Shown here in pieces: positions 8,351-16,223 of a stretch of DNA of 31,418 nucleotides. The notes below the pieces were generated by a model. It ran no database searches, was not told where the DNA came from, and was given only the letters and a program-made list of their open reading frames with translations. The position numbers and the translations under genes are program-made. The number at the start of each line of letters is the position of its first letter. Positions within the stretch are counted from its first letter, which is position 1. The stretch comes from SVTX01 sp045658225 (GTDB lineage Bacteria; Bacillota; Clostridia; Oscillospirales; CAG-272), in assembly GCA_045658225.1 (NCBI GenBank), contig JAZOUO010000018.1, forward strand, positions 1-31,418, in the 5' to 3' direction.

Positions 8351-8986
8351 TTATTTGAGGATATACCCCTTCCCCTTTATAGTGTAAATGAATTTAACAC
8401 CAAGCGTATTATCTATCTTTGCTCGTAGCTTACATATATACACGTCCGAAATATTTCCGTTTGGATTGGCGAAAAGAGCTGACAGGTCATCTCGGCTGAC
8501 TACCTCGCCCCGTCTGTCGCACAAAATCTTAAGTACCTCTGTCTCTGCCGGGCTCAAGGGTATAATGTGAGATCCGAACACGGCTTCTCTTTTATCATAA
8601 TTGCAGGTAAGTATATTTTTCCGTCTGCCAAGCTCGGAAACTCTTTGTTGCTTTACGGTTTGCTTGTTGGGAGTCTTGTCGCCTATGGAAAATTTTTCAA
8701 GAGACAATTTAAGCTCACTTATAAGAAACGGACGGCTGAACACGAAAAAGCAAAGGCTTGCCGCCTCAATTCTATCAATATTCCCCCTTGACCAACCGCA
8801 TATAGCATGTGACTGAGACAGCAGCCTAATTCTCTCATACGGGCAAAAGTCAAGGTCGCAAAGCACAAAACATTCCCGACAAAAGTCAAGGTTTTCCTGA
8901 TCTATCATCTCAAATCCCTGCTCCGATAGCTCAAGCTCAAGCATTCTATGAAATTTTCTGTCATCAGTAATAATACAAACCTTCAT
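8351..8986 (-). CDS. orphan response-regulator-like protein with OmpR-type DNA-binding domain
   Basis: A 211-residue protein. Residues 1 to about 105 look like a receiver domain: a first strand KVCIITDD with the acidic pair D8-D9, and candidate acceptors D44 or D46 in LCDLDF. The usual M-P-G segment is missing and the conserved Lys before Pro is Arg (SRPF), so the receiver looks degenerate. The C-terminal winged helix is clear: LSPAETEVLKILCDRRGEVV, then SDVYICKLRAKI and IYTIKGKGYIL at the end. The ribosome site AGGAGA is 6 nt before the ATG. There is no histidine kinase nearby. It sits 25 nt after dus and 78 nt before pyk. It may act without phosphorylation; its targets are unknown. Confidence 0.8.
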   Translation of the reverse strand: MKVCIITDDRKFHRMLELELSEQGFEMIDQENLDFCRECFVLCDLDFCPYERIRLLSQSHAICGWSRGNIDRIEAASLCFFVFSRPFLISELKLSLEKFSIGDKTPNKQTVKQQRVSELGRRKNILTCNYDKREAVFGSHIIPLSPAETEVLKILCDRRGEVVSRDDLSALFANPNGNISDVYICKLRAKIDNTLGVKFIYTIKGKGYILK

Positions 8987-9011
8987 TGAATTCTCCTACT
9001 GCAAAGCAGTA

Positions 9012-10025
9012 TCATTCTCTTATATTGCAAACTATAGCCTTAAGCTCGTCAACACTTTCGCACCTCATTACATTGTCACGCAGGTTTGCCGCGTCGCGTA
9101 TGCCCTTGATGTACCAAGCCACGTGCTTTTTTGCCTCCGCAGCGGCGGTGCGCTCACCTTTCTCCTCCACCATCATATCAAGCTGACGGATAATGGTCTC
9201 TATTCTGTCCGAGAGCTCGGGATAGGTGTATTGTCTGCCCTCAAGAGTGGCGCATATCTCGGAGAATATCCACGGATTTCCCCGCGCACCTCGGGCTATC
9301 ATAACTCCGTCGCAGCCCGTCTGTCTCATCATATTCAGCGCGTCAGCGGCGCAGTATATATCTCCATTGCCAATAACGGGTACACTCACCGCTTCCTTAA
9401 CACTAGAAATTATTCCAAGGTCAATTCCAGGGTTATACATCTGCTCGCGTGTTCGCGCGTGGACGCATATAAGCGATGCTCCCGCGTCCTCAAGCATTTG
9501 CGCCATCTCCACCGCATTTTTGTTGTCATTTGAAAACCCCGCGCGTATTTTAACGGTGACTGGCAGTTCACGCAAAGCCCCTTTTACTGCACGGACTATA
9601 TCCGCTGCGAGCTTGGGATTTTTCATAAGTGCGCTTCCCTCTCCGTTTGATACTATTTTATGCACCGGGCAACCCATATTTATGTCTATTGCGGCTGGTC
9701 TTATTTTTGAGGTGCAACCCTTGTAGTCCATACTCTCAAGTCTTGCAGCCGCCTCTGCCATAAAGGACGGCTCACTGCCAAATATCTGTACAGCAGCGGG
9801 ATGTTCATCTGCGTCAAGGGAGGCAAGAGGCGCAGTCTTTGACTCAAAGCCATCCTTTCTGCTCAACTGCTCGTAGCAAAGTGCCTTTGCAGAGAGCATT
9901 TCACTGACAGTCAGCTCTGCTCCGCACTCACGGCATATTTTTCTGAACGCCTTGTCCGTCACACCCGCCATAGGAGCGAGCATCAGACCGTGGGCAAGCT
10001 CTGTATTTCCAAGTTTTATTTTCAC
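9012..10025 (-). CDS. tRNA-dihydrouridine synthase (DusB-like)
   Basis: About 337 residues from a GTG at 10025, which has GGAGA 6 nt before it. The frame extends to 10148, but that stretch covers the promoter at 10056-10084. It is a flavoenzyme that reduces uridine to dihydrouridine in tRNA. Visible are LAPMAGVTDKAFR (FMN site), INMGCPVHKIVSNGEGSAL with the catalytic Cys, VTVKIRAGF, ICVHARTREQMY, PVIGNGDI and GVMIARGARGNPWIF. The overall pattern matches bacterial DusB. It heads a minus-strand group with the response regulator and pyk, divergent from the aminotransferase gene. Confidence 0.92.
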   Translation of the reverse strand: MKIKLGNTELAHGLMLAPMAGVTDKAFRKICRECGAELTVSEMLSAKALCYEQLSRKDGFESKTAPLASLDADEHPAAVQIFGSEPSFMAEAAARLESMDYKGCTSKIRPAAIDINMGCPVHKIVSNGEGSALMKNPKLAADIVRAVKGALRELPVTVKIRAGFSNDNKNAVEMAQMLEDAGASLICVHARTREQMYNPGIDLGIISSVKEAVSVPVIGNGDIYCAADALNMMRQTGCDGVMIARGARGNPWIFSEICATLEGRQYTYPELSDRIETIIRQLDMMVEEKGERTAAAEAKKHVAWYIKGIRDAANLRDNVMRCESVDELKAIVCNIRE

Positions 10026-10055
10026 GTGAATTCTCCGATAAATCCCTTTTTTATT

Positions 10056-10084
10056 ATAATAACATAATTTGCCCTGATTGTCAA
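10056..10084 (-). promoter_or_regulatory. promoter of the dus gene
   Basis: On the minus strand TTGACA (10079-10084), 17 nt, TATTAT (10056-10061). It lies 30 nt upstream of the chosen GTG start and overlaps the rejected N-terminal extension. Confidence 0.8.
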
Positions 10085-10134
10085 TTACACTCGGTTTATA
10101 GGGCAAAATATTTTTAGGGATTTTTATAAATCCG

Positions 10135-10163
10135 TTGACTTTTACCATTGTCGGTGATATAAT
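10135..10163 (+). promoter_or_regulatory. promoter of the aminotransferase gene
   Basis: TTGACT (10135-10140), 17 nt, TATAAT (10158-10163), about 30 nt before the start codon. It is divergent from the dus promoter in the same intergenic space. Confidence 0.82.
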
Positions 10164-10193
10164 TTAGAGTGATGGAATACAACTTGAAAGAAG

Positions 10194-11048
10194 ATGATAT
10201 ATATGGAAAATCTTGGCTATTATAACGGCAAATTCGGACCTCTTGATGAAATGACTGTGCCCTTTAACGACCGCGTCCACTTTTTTGGTGACGGAGTTTA
10301 CGAGGCAACCCCCGCGCGAAACCACAAGATATACGCTCTTGATGAGCATATAGACCGTTTCTACCGTTCTGCATCTATGCTCGACATCAAGATACCTTAC
10401 ACAAAGCAGGAGCTTGCGGAAATCCTTTGTGACCTTGTAAAAAAGGTAGACTCTCCCGACCAATTCGTTTACTGGCAGGCAACTCGCGGCACGGCGATAA
10501 GAAATCACGTTTACGACCAGGATATGAAAGCAAACCTCTGGGTGTCTCTCAAGGCACAGAAGATAAAGGATATTTACACTCCTATATCCGCCATAACTGC
10601 ACAAGATACGAGATTTTATCACTGCAATATAAAAACCTTGAACCTGCTCCCCAGTGTTATGTACGCGCAGCAAGCGCAGAAGATGGGAGTTTACGAGACT
10701 ATTCTCTATCGCTCCCCCGAGAGAGTGACCGAGTGCTCACATTCAAACGTACATATAATCAACTCCAAGGGAGTGCTTCAGACGGCCCCCCTTGACAACC
10801 TCATTCTCCCCGGTATCGCGCGCCGTCATCTGCTTGACGCGGCAACAGCCCTTGGATACGAGGTTGACGAGACTCCCTTCTCACTTGACGAGCTTATGAG
10901 CGCACGCGAGGTCATTATCACCTCATCAAGCGCATTCTGTATGATATGCAACAACATCGACGGCAAGCCCGTCGGCGGCAAAGAGCCCGAAATGATTGCA
11001 AAGCTCCAAAAGGCAGTAATGGACGATTTTATTGAAAAGACGAATTGA
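10194..11048 (+). CDS. dat: class IV PLP aminotransferase, D-amino-acid transaminase-like
   Basis: A 284-residue fold-type IV enzyme. The PLP lysine is K147 in CNIKTLNLLP and the cofactor-ring glutamate is E180 in VTECSHSNV. The carboxylate-trap signature QATRGTAIRNH (95-105) resembles D-alanine transaminases more than branched-chain enzymes. LPGIARRHLL and TSSSAFCM complete the family pattern. D-alanine transaminase would make D-Ala and D-Glu for the cell wall, which fits with murE nearby, though the two are not in one operon. The longest start is 10194. The ATG at 10203 is equally plausible because the weak AGAAG upstream is better spaced for it. It has its own promoter and terminator. Confidence 0.85.
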   Translation: MIYMENLGYYNGKFGPLDEMTVPFNDRVHFFGDGVYEATPARNHKIYALDEHIDRFYRSASMLDIKIPYTKQELAEILCDLVKKVDSPDQFVYWQATRGTAIRNHVYDQDMKANLWVSLKAQKIKDIYTPISAITAQDTRFYHCNIKTLNLLPSVMYAQQAQKMGVYETILYRSPERVTECSHSNVHIINSKGVLQTAPLDNLILPGIARRHLLDAATALGYEVDETPFSLDELMSAREVIITSSSAFCMICNNIDGKPVGGKEPEMIAKLQKAVMDDFIEKTN

Positions 11049-11053
11049 ATAAT

Positions 11054-11080
11054 AAGGCGGTGGAATCACCGCCTTTTTTT
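11054..11080 (+). terminator. intrinsic terminator after the aminotransferase gene
   Basis: A 9-bp stem AAGGCGGTG/CACCGCCTT with loop GAAT, followed by a run of T. Confidence 0.92.
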
Positions 11081-11096
11081 ATTTGGTTATTATCTA

Positions 11097-11125
11097 TTGA
11101 CTTTTCCAAAAATCCATGCTAAAAT
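11097..11125 (+). promoter_or_regulatory. promoter of a structured leader upstream of the SLOG gene
   Basis: TTGACT (11097-11102), 17 nt, TAAAAT (11120-11125). Counting about 7 nt past the -10 puts the transcript start near 11132, the first base of a long palindrome. Confidence 0.7.
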
Positions 11126-11131
11126 AAATAT

Positions 11132-11282
11132 GCCAAACTATTTTAATATCTTTTTATGGGTATTGGGATAACTATACCTTTTTTTACAAATAATATCAAT
11201 TCGATGAATTTGATAAAATGCAGATTCCATTCGGATTGATATGTGTATGTCTCATACCCATTTGATATTACAATAGTTTGGC
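11132..11282 (+). ncRNA. candidate structured leader or small RNA, long imperfect hairpin
   Basis: The outer arms 11132-11150 and 11264-11282 pair at 18 of 19 positions (GCCAAACTATT and its complement, then TAATATC). Inside, ATGGGTAT (11156-11163) pairs with 11254-11261, and ATATCAAT (11193-11200) pairs with 11235-11242. The whole stretch can therefore fold into one rod with an asymmetric internal loop of about 29 and 11 nt. It begins where the promoter at 11097-11125 should start transcription and is followed by a terminator at 11305-11339. A riboswitch-like leader, a free small RNA or a MITE-like palindrome are all possible. I saw no target-site duplication. A 61-codon antisense frame here is not convincing as a gene. 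Confidence 0.55.
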
Positions 11283-11304
11283 GACTATCGGAGTCTGTGT
11301 TTTT

Positions 11305-11339
11305 GTGCGGCGGCTTCGGTCGTCGCACTTTTAAATTTT
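11305..11339 (+). terminator. UUCG-loop terminator in front of the SLOG gene
   Basis: A 10-bp GC-rich stem (11305-11314 with 11319-11328, two G-T pairs) is closed by a C(TTCG)G tetraloop and followed by TTTTAAATTTT. It ends 15 nt before the next start codon, so it must be read through for that gene to be made from the promoter at 11097. Confidence 0.75.
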
Positions 11340-11353
11340 GGGGTAAATTATAA

Positions 11354-11683
11354 ATGAAAATTGCAGTTATAGGTTCTCGCGGACTTCGAGTGGAAAATCT
11401 TGAAAATTATCTTCCAAAAAACGTGACCGAGATAGTTTCGGGAGGTGCGAGGGGTATAGACACAGACGCGGAAACTTATGCCAAATTCAACAACATAAAA
11501 ATGACGGTGTTTTTACCCGAGTATGACCGCTATGGCAGAGGTGCGCCGATAGTCAGAAACAAGCAGATAGTTGATTACACCGACGAGGTTATTGCCTTTT
11601 GGGACGGCAAATCGAGAGGGACGTTGAGCGTTATTGAATATTGCAAAAAACAGAATAAGAAAATTACGGTTATTAAAATGTAA
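11354..11683 (+). CDS. small SLOG-fold protein (DUF2493 / YspA-like)
   Basis: A 109-residue protein with a Rossmann-like SLOG fold, as in YspA, DprA and LOG proteins. It opens with MKIAVIGSRG, has the nucleotide or phosphate loop SGGARGIDTDAE, then APIVRNKQIVDYTDEVIAFW and WDGKSRGT. SLOG domains bind nucleotides or their derivatives, and many act in nucleotide signalling or conflict systems. No enzyme activity can be read here. The ribosome site is weak (GGGG about 9 nt upstream). The gene sits just behind a promoter, a long hairpin and a terminator, so its expression is probably controlled by transcription read-through. Confidence 0.8.
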   Translation: MKIAVIGSRGLRVENLENYLPKNVTEIVSGGARGIDTDAETYAKFNNIKMTVFLPEYDRYGRGAPIVRNKQIVDYTDEVIAFWDGKSRGTLSVIEYCKKQNKKITVIKM

Positions 11684-11684
11684 A

Positions 11685-11716
11685 AGGGCGTTGCTTTCGC
11701 AACGCCCTGTGTTTTT
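11685..11716 (+). terminator. intrinsic terminator after the SLOG gene
   Basis: A 10-bp stem AGGGCGTTGC/GCAACGCCCT with loop TTTC, then GTGTTTTTT. It separates the gene from the convergent ABC exporter genes. Confidence 0.9.
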
Positions 11717-13614
11717 TACTGATTTCCCTTTTGCAGTCTTTCCTTATCGTACTGCAGCATATAAAGTCCGTAATATCTTCCCTTCTTTTCGAGAAGCTCG
11801 AAGTGGTTGCCCTCCTCGATTATCTCGCCGTGGGAAAGCACGATTATCTTGTCTGCGTGCTGAATAGTGGAAAGACGGTGCGCGACGATAAGCATAGTTC
11901 CTATGTTCATCATCTTTTCAAGCGAGTCTTGTATGAGCACCTCTGTTTCGGTATCTATATTCGACGTCGCCTCGTCAAGAATCATTACCGCGGGCTTGTG
12001 AACTATTGTACGCGCGAACGACAGCAGTTGTCTCTGTCCTGCCGAGAAGTTATTTCCGCGCTCGCGGACCTCCTCGTCAAGTCCGCCCTCAAGCTTGTCA
12101 ATAAAGTGGTGCGCGTTGACGTATCTGCAAGCCTCAACTATCTCCTCGTCCGTGACGTCCTCCTTACGAAGAACTATGTTGCTTCGTATGGTTCCCGAGG
12201 ACAGAAATACGTCCTGAAGCATCTGTCCGAAATGCTTGCGGAGTGAGGATATTTTTATCTTTTTGATATTGATACCGTCTATGAGTATCTCGCCCTTTTG
12301 GATGTCGTAATTTCGACATATAAGCGAGAGTATCGTGGTCTTTCCCGAGCCTGTCGAGCCCACGAACGCGACCGTTTCCTTGGCGTTTACCTTGAAGGAC
12401 ACGCCCTTGAGCACCCACTCGTCAGGTACGTATGAGAACCAAACGTCACGGAACTCAATATTTCCCTCAACGTGATCAAGCTCGATTGCGTCCTCGTCGT
12501 CCACTACCTCGGGCTGAATGTCAAATATCGTAAATATCTTCTCGCCTGACGCGAATGCCGACTGCAGCCAGTTGAACTGCTCTGCAAGGTTCTGTATGGG
12601 ATTGAAGAACTTTGAAATATACATATAGAACGTGACGAGAGTTGAAACTCCCACGGTCTGTCCGAGGAACTCCACATCACGTATAGAGCTTCTTGCGGAA
12701 AGGTAAAGTAAACAAAGCACCGAGGATATATACAGCATATACACGGTGGGACGGAATATACCGAAAACAAAAATCTGCTGCTGCTTTGCGCGACGGAGCT
12801 TTTCGTTTTTCTCGCTGAAATCCCTCATTTTTTTATTCTCACGGTTGAAAATCTGTATGATTCTCATACCCGAGAGATTTTCCGAGAGGAAGGTATTTAT
12901 GTCTGTCGTGCCGTCCTTTACTGCTCTGTACGCCTTACGCGAGAACTTTCTGAAAATTACTGTGAAAAGCACTATAAACGGCACAAAGCACAACACCATC
13001 AGAGTAAGCATATAGTTGAGCGCAAGCATAGCTACAAGCACGCCAAGAATAACGAAAATATTTTTGATAAGGTTGACTATGATATTGGTAAACATCATAG
13101 ACACGGCATTTGTGTCATTTGTCACTCGTGTGACGAGCTTACCGACAGGAATGCTGTTGAGCTGCGAGTGAGACAGACTTTCAATATGCAAAAACAAGTC
13201 CTCGCGTATCTTGGAGATAATCTTCTGTCCCGTTTTCTGAAGCACTATCGCCTGAATGTACGTGCTTACAAGCGAGAAGATAAGAATGCTCGCGTAAACT
13301 CCAACGTAAATAAACAGTTCCCTTGCCTCAATGGTTCCCTCCTGCAGGCTCTCCGTGATATGACCTACGACAAGCGGAGAGAGTATATCGTAGGAAATTG
13401 TCAGAAGCATAATGACAAGAACGAACACAAAGCTCTTGATATGCGGTCTTGCATATGAGAGCAGACGACGCGCTATCTCCGTGTCCTCCATCTGTCTGTC
13501 AAAGCCTATGGCTTCCTTTTTGTCCTTTATCAATGCGTATGCAATAATAAATATCGTGGAGAAAACTCCAATTATCGCGCCAACGACTATCAAGGGGTAA
13601 AATTCACGCATCAC
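11716..13614 (-). CDS. ABC exporter half-transporter with canonical ATPase site (YheH/BmrD/LmrD-like)
   Basis: A 632-residue membrane-fused ABC ATPase. An extra N-terminal membrane helix (about 8-29) precedes the six-helix exporter domain (about 60-345). In the ATPase, Walker A is GSTGSGKT (419-426), the signature is a variant FSAGQ (523-527), Walker B ends MILDE with catalytic E548, and the switch is H579. It overlaps the preceding ABC gene by 4 nt. A strong AAGGAGG serves either GTG at 13614 or ATG at 13611. Together the two form a heterodimeric exporter of the multidrug or lipid type. The substrate is unknown. Confidence 0.9.
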   Translation of the reverse strand: MMREFYPLIVVGAIIGVFSTIFIIAYALIKDKKEAIGFDRQMEDTEIARRLLSYARPHIKSFVFVLVIMLLTISYDILSPLVVGHITESLQEGTIEARELFIYVGVYASILIFSLVSTYIQAIVLQKTGQKIISKIREDLFLHIESLSHSQLNSIPVGKLVTRVTNDTNAVSMMFTNIIVNLIKNIFVILGVLVAMLALNYMLTLMVLCFVPFIVLFTVIFRKFSRKAYRAVKDGTTDINTFLSENLSGMRIIQIFNRENKKMRDFSEKNEKLRRAKQQQIFVFGIFRPTVYMLYISSVLCLLYLSARSSIRDVEFLGQTVGVSTLVTFYMYISKFFNPIQNLAEQFNWLQSAFASGEKIFTIFDIQPEVVDDEDAIELDHVEGNIEFRDVWFSYVPDEWVLKGVSFKVNAKETVAFVGSTGSGKTTILSLICRNYDIQKGEILIDGINIKKIKISSLRKHFGQMLQDVFLSSGTIRSNIVLRKEDVTDEEIVEACRYVNAHHFIDKLEGGLDEEVRERGNNFSAGQRQLLSFARTIVHKPAVMILDEATSNIDTETEVLIQDSLEKMMNIGTMLIVAHRLSTIQHADKIIVLSHGEIIEEGNHFELLEKKGRYYGLYMLQYDKERLQKGNQ

Positions 13615-15389
13615 TCTCTACCTCCTTCCTTGTCGTCAAGACGTTGAAGCTCTACCATAGTTCTGTACTTCTCGCAGCTCTCGCAAAGCTCTGCGTGAGT
13701 TCCTATGGCTATTACCTCTCCGTCGTCAATGAATATTATCTTGTCCATCTGCTCAACGGTGGTTATTCTGTGAGCTATGAGTATGGTGGTCTTGTTTTGT
13801 CTTGTGCGCTTGAGGTTATCAAGTATTACGCGCTCGGTCTTTGTGTCAACCGCCGAGACGCTATCGTCAAGTATAAGTATGGGCGCGTCCTTGATAAGCG
13901 CACGTGCAATAGATATTCTCTGCTTTTGTCCACCCGACACGGTGACTCCACGCTCGCCGAGCACGGTGTTATATGTGTCACCAAAGAGCATAATGTTATC
14001 GTGAATATCCGACAGAGTTGCCGCCTCGACTATTCTTTCGTGGTCTATATCATCGGACACGAATTTAATATTATTCTCAATAGTGTCGCTGAACAGGAAG
14101 TTATCCTGCGGTACGTACGCCGCCGCGTCTCTTACCTGCTTTATGGGTAAGGTGTTGACGTCGCAGCCGTCAATAAACAGCTCTCCGTCACCAACGTTAT
14201 ACGTGCGGAGAATGAGGTCTACGACAGTGGTCTTACCCGAGCCTGTTCGTCCGACAAGTCCGACGTTTTCTCCCGCGTTTATCTTAAAGGATACGTTTTT
14301 GAGCACATCAATGTCTCCGTCGGGATAGCGGAATGTGAGGTTTTTGAACTCAATATCACCGCGTATGGCGTCAATAGCCTGTACATCGTCGGAATCCTTG
14401 ACGTCGGATTTCGCGTCAAGAAGCTCACTTATACGGATAAGCGAAGCCTTTCCCTTTGACGTCATCTCGATAAGCTCGCTGACTGCCATAATAGGCCAGA
14501 TTATAGCTGTAAAATAGCCTATAAACTCCACGAGCTGTCCCGCGTTAAAGTCACCATTTATAACGAGATATCCGCCGTATCCGAGAATAACGCATATAAC
14601 AGACTCCACGAAAAGCGTGACAAATATTCGGAGCAAAACCGAAATTCTGGTGTATTCAACGTTGGTTTTTTCGTTGTGCTTGTTGAGCTTCTTGAAAGCC
14701 ATAGCCTCAAGCCCCTCTTTAACGAACGCCTTAATGACCGCAATACCTGAAAAAGATTCCTGCGAAAAGTCGGAGAGCTGTGAATAAGCCTCCTGTCTCT
14801 CATCCCATTTTTTAGTCATATATCTTCCAATAAGCAAAGAGACAACCAGCAAAAATGCCATAGGTATGAGAGTGAGCAGAGTAAGGCCCCAATTCATTCT
14901 CCACATCTTGAAGAGTGCAAGACCGCCAAGCAAGAGCGAGTCAAAAAGCATCATAACGCCCCAGCTAAAGCACTCCTGAACGGTGTCAAGGTCGTTTGTG
15001 AAGAGCGACATAAGGTTTCCGACCTTATTTACCTGATAATACTGCTGTGAGAGGTCCTTGCATCTGTCAAACATCTTGTTTCTAAGGTCTGCCTCAACCT
15101 TGAGTCCTGCGCCAAAGAAGCATACTCTCCACAAAAATCTGCCTACGACCATAGCAAAGATGATAAATATCATCGGCAGGCATATTTTGTCCAGAACAAA
15201 GTCCATATTAAAATTATGTACCACGCCGTCAAGCTCGACGGTGTGATATTTAAGCCCGTTGACTACCATACGGTAGAACTCGGGAATAATAAGCTGGAAG
15301 TAGTCAACTGCAACAAGTGCGACAATGCCCAGCAAAAGCATCCACAGATGCTTTAAATAATAGCGGTTTATGTGCTTTCCAAATATCAA
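13611..15389 (-). CDS. ABC exporter half-transporter with degenerate ATPase site (YheI/BmrC/LmrC-like)
   Basis: A 592-residue partner of the downstream ABC gene. The six-helix exporter domain spans about 15-310. In the ATPase, Walker A is GRTGSGKT (380-387), the Q-loop is YVPQDN, the signature is VSGGQ (484-488), and Walker B is ILILDDS, where Asp509 replaces the catalytic Glu; the switch is H540. Asp at this place, followed by SVSAVD, is typical of the degenerate half of BmrCD/LmrCD-type exporters. The start is TTG at 15389, one base after the tcdA stop, with GGTGA upstream, so the three genes form one coupled operon. Confidence 0.9.
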   Translation of the reverse strand: MIFGKHINRYYLKHLWMLLLGIVALVAVDYFQLIIPEFYRMVVNGLKYHTVELDGVVHNFNMDFVLDKICLPMIFIIFAMVVGRFLWRVCFFGAGLKVEADLRNKMFDRCKDLSQQYYQVNKVGNLMSLFTNDLDTVQECFSWGVMMLFDSLLLGGLALFKMWRMNWGLTLLTLIPMAFLLVVSLLIGRYMTKKWDERQEAYSQLSDFSQESFSGIAVIKAFVKEGLEAMAFKKLNKHNEKTNVEYTRISVLLRIFVTLFVESVICVILGYGGYLVINGDFNAGQLVEFIGYFTAIIWPIMAVSELIEMTSKGKASLIRISELLDAKSDVKDSDDVQAIDAIRGDIEFKNLTFRYPDGDIDVLKNVSFKINAGENVGLVGRTGSGKTTVVDLILRTYNVGDGELFIDGCDVNTLPIKQVRDAAAYVPQDNFLFSDTIENNIKFVSDDIDHERIVEAATLSDIHDNIMLFGDTYNTVLGERGVTVSGGQKQRISIARALIKDAPILILDDSVSAVDTKTERVILDNLKRTRQNKTTILIAHRITTVEQMDKIIFIDDGEVIAIGTHAELCESCEKYRTMVELQRLDDKEGGRE

Positions 15390-15390
15390 T

Positions 15391-16095
15391 TTATCTCACC
15401 AATCCTTTGATTATCTCCCCTGCCATTATAAGTCCTGCGACTGAGGGGACGAACGAAACACTGCCAGGGATAGCCTTGCCACTCTCGCTATCAATAAGAG
15501 GGGATTTTTTAGGCTCTTCCTTTGAATATACTACCTTTAATTTTTTCACTCCGCGGGCTTTTAGCTCACGGCGCATAACTCTTGCCAGAGGACATCCCTC
15601 CGTCTTATATATGTCGGACACCTCAAATGCCGTCGGGTCCAGCTTATTGCCTGCTCCCATTGCGGATATTATCGGAACTCCCAGCTTGTCCGCGCGACAG
15701 ATAAGCTCAAGCTTCGCCGATACCGTATCTACCGCATCAGCGATAAAGTCGTACTGCGACAAGTCAACCTCGTCCGCATTTTCGGGCAGATAAAACAGCT
15801 TATGAGCTACCACGCGACAAGACGGGTTTATGTCCAAAATGCGCTCGCGCATAACGTCAACCTTATCTCTGCCCACGGTTGAGTGGGTCGCTATTATCTG
15901 TCTGTTTATATTTGAGACGGAGACCGTGTCTCTGTCAAAAATGTGAAGCTCGCCCACCCCCGCGCGCGAGAGAGCCTCGCATATATATCCACCAACGCCG
16001 CCAACACCAAAAACCGCGACCTTGGAGCTTTTCAGTCTTTCAACCGCGTCCTCTCCAAGAAGCAACGCAGTCCTGCTGTTTTGCTCGGAAACCAT
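15391..16095 (-). CDS. tcdA: tRNA threonylcarbamoyladenosine dehydratase (TcdA/CsdL family)
   Basis: A 234-residue E1-like/ThiF-fold protein. It has the ATP site VFGVGGVGGYICEAL (about 28-42), FDRDTVSVSNINRQ, the DAVDTVSAKLEL segment and SAMGAGNKLDPT. TcdA uses ATP to cyclise t6A37 of tRNA to ct6A. The close homology with ThiF and MoeB makes the specificity likely but not certain; the length and the GAGNKLDP block favour TcdA. The ribosome site GGAGG is 5 nt before the ATG. It is the first gene of the unit with the ABC exporter pair. Confidence 0.88.
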   Translation of the reverse strand: MVSEQNSRTALLLGEDAVERLKSSKVAVFGVGGVGGYICEALSRAGVGELHIFDRDTVSVSNINRQIIATHSTVGRDKVDVMRERILDINPSCRVVAHKLFYLPENADEVDLSQYDFIADAVDTVSAKLELICRADKLGVPIISAMGAGNKLDPTAFEVSDIYKTEGCPLARVMRRELKARGVKKLKVVYSKEEPKKSPLIDSESGKAIPGSVSFVPSVAGLIMAGEIIKGLVR

Positions 16096-16125
16096 AATTC
16101 CCTCCGTTTTTACATATATACATTT

Positions 16126-16154
16126 ATTCTAACATATTTTTTATATATTATCAA
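16126..16154 (-). promoter_or_regulatory. promoter of the tcdA-ABC exporter operon
   Basis: On the minus strand TTGATA (16149-16154), 17 nt, TAGAAT (16126-16131), 30 nt before the tcdA ATG. Confidence 0.75.
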
Positions 16155-16162
16155 GTTTTTTC

Positions 16163-16191
16163 TTTACAAATTCGCAAAAAAGTTTTATAAT
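16163..16191 (+). promoter_or_regulatory. promoter of the broken NUDIX / membrane protein unit
   Basis: TTTACA (16163-16168), 17 nt, TATAAT (16186-16191), divergent from and adjacent to the tcdA promoter. It still looks intact although the first gene behind it is broken. Confidence 0.75.
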
Positions 16192-16223
16192 ATTAGTAGA
16201 AATTTAGGAAACAGGTGTAATAA

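Noticed and set aside
10026..10148. 41-residue N-terminal extension of the dihydrouridine synthase
   Set aside because: It overlaps the promoter at 10056-10084. GGAGA and GTG at 10025 give the normal family start.
11132..11282. MITE or other small mobile element
   Set aside because: The arms look like terminal inverted repeats, but no target duplication is visible and the promoter and terminator fit a leader better. Not fully excluded.
11143..11328. 61-codon open frame on the minus strand
   Set aside because: It covers the palindrome and the terminator stem. Its open frame follows from the pairing arms and has no ribosome site.
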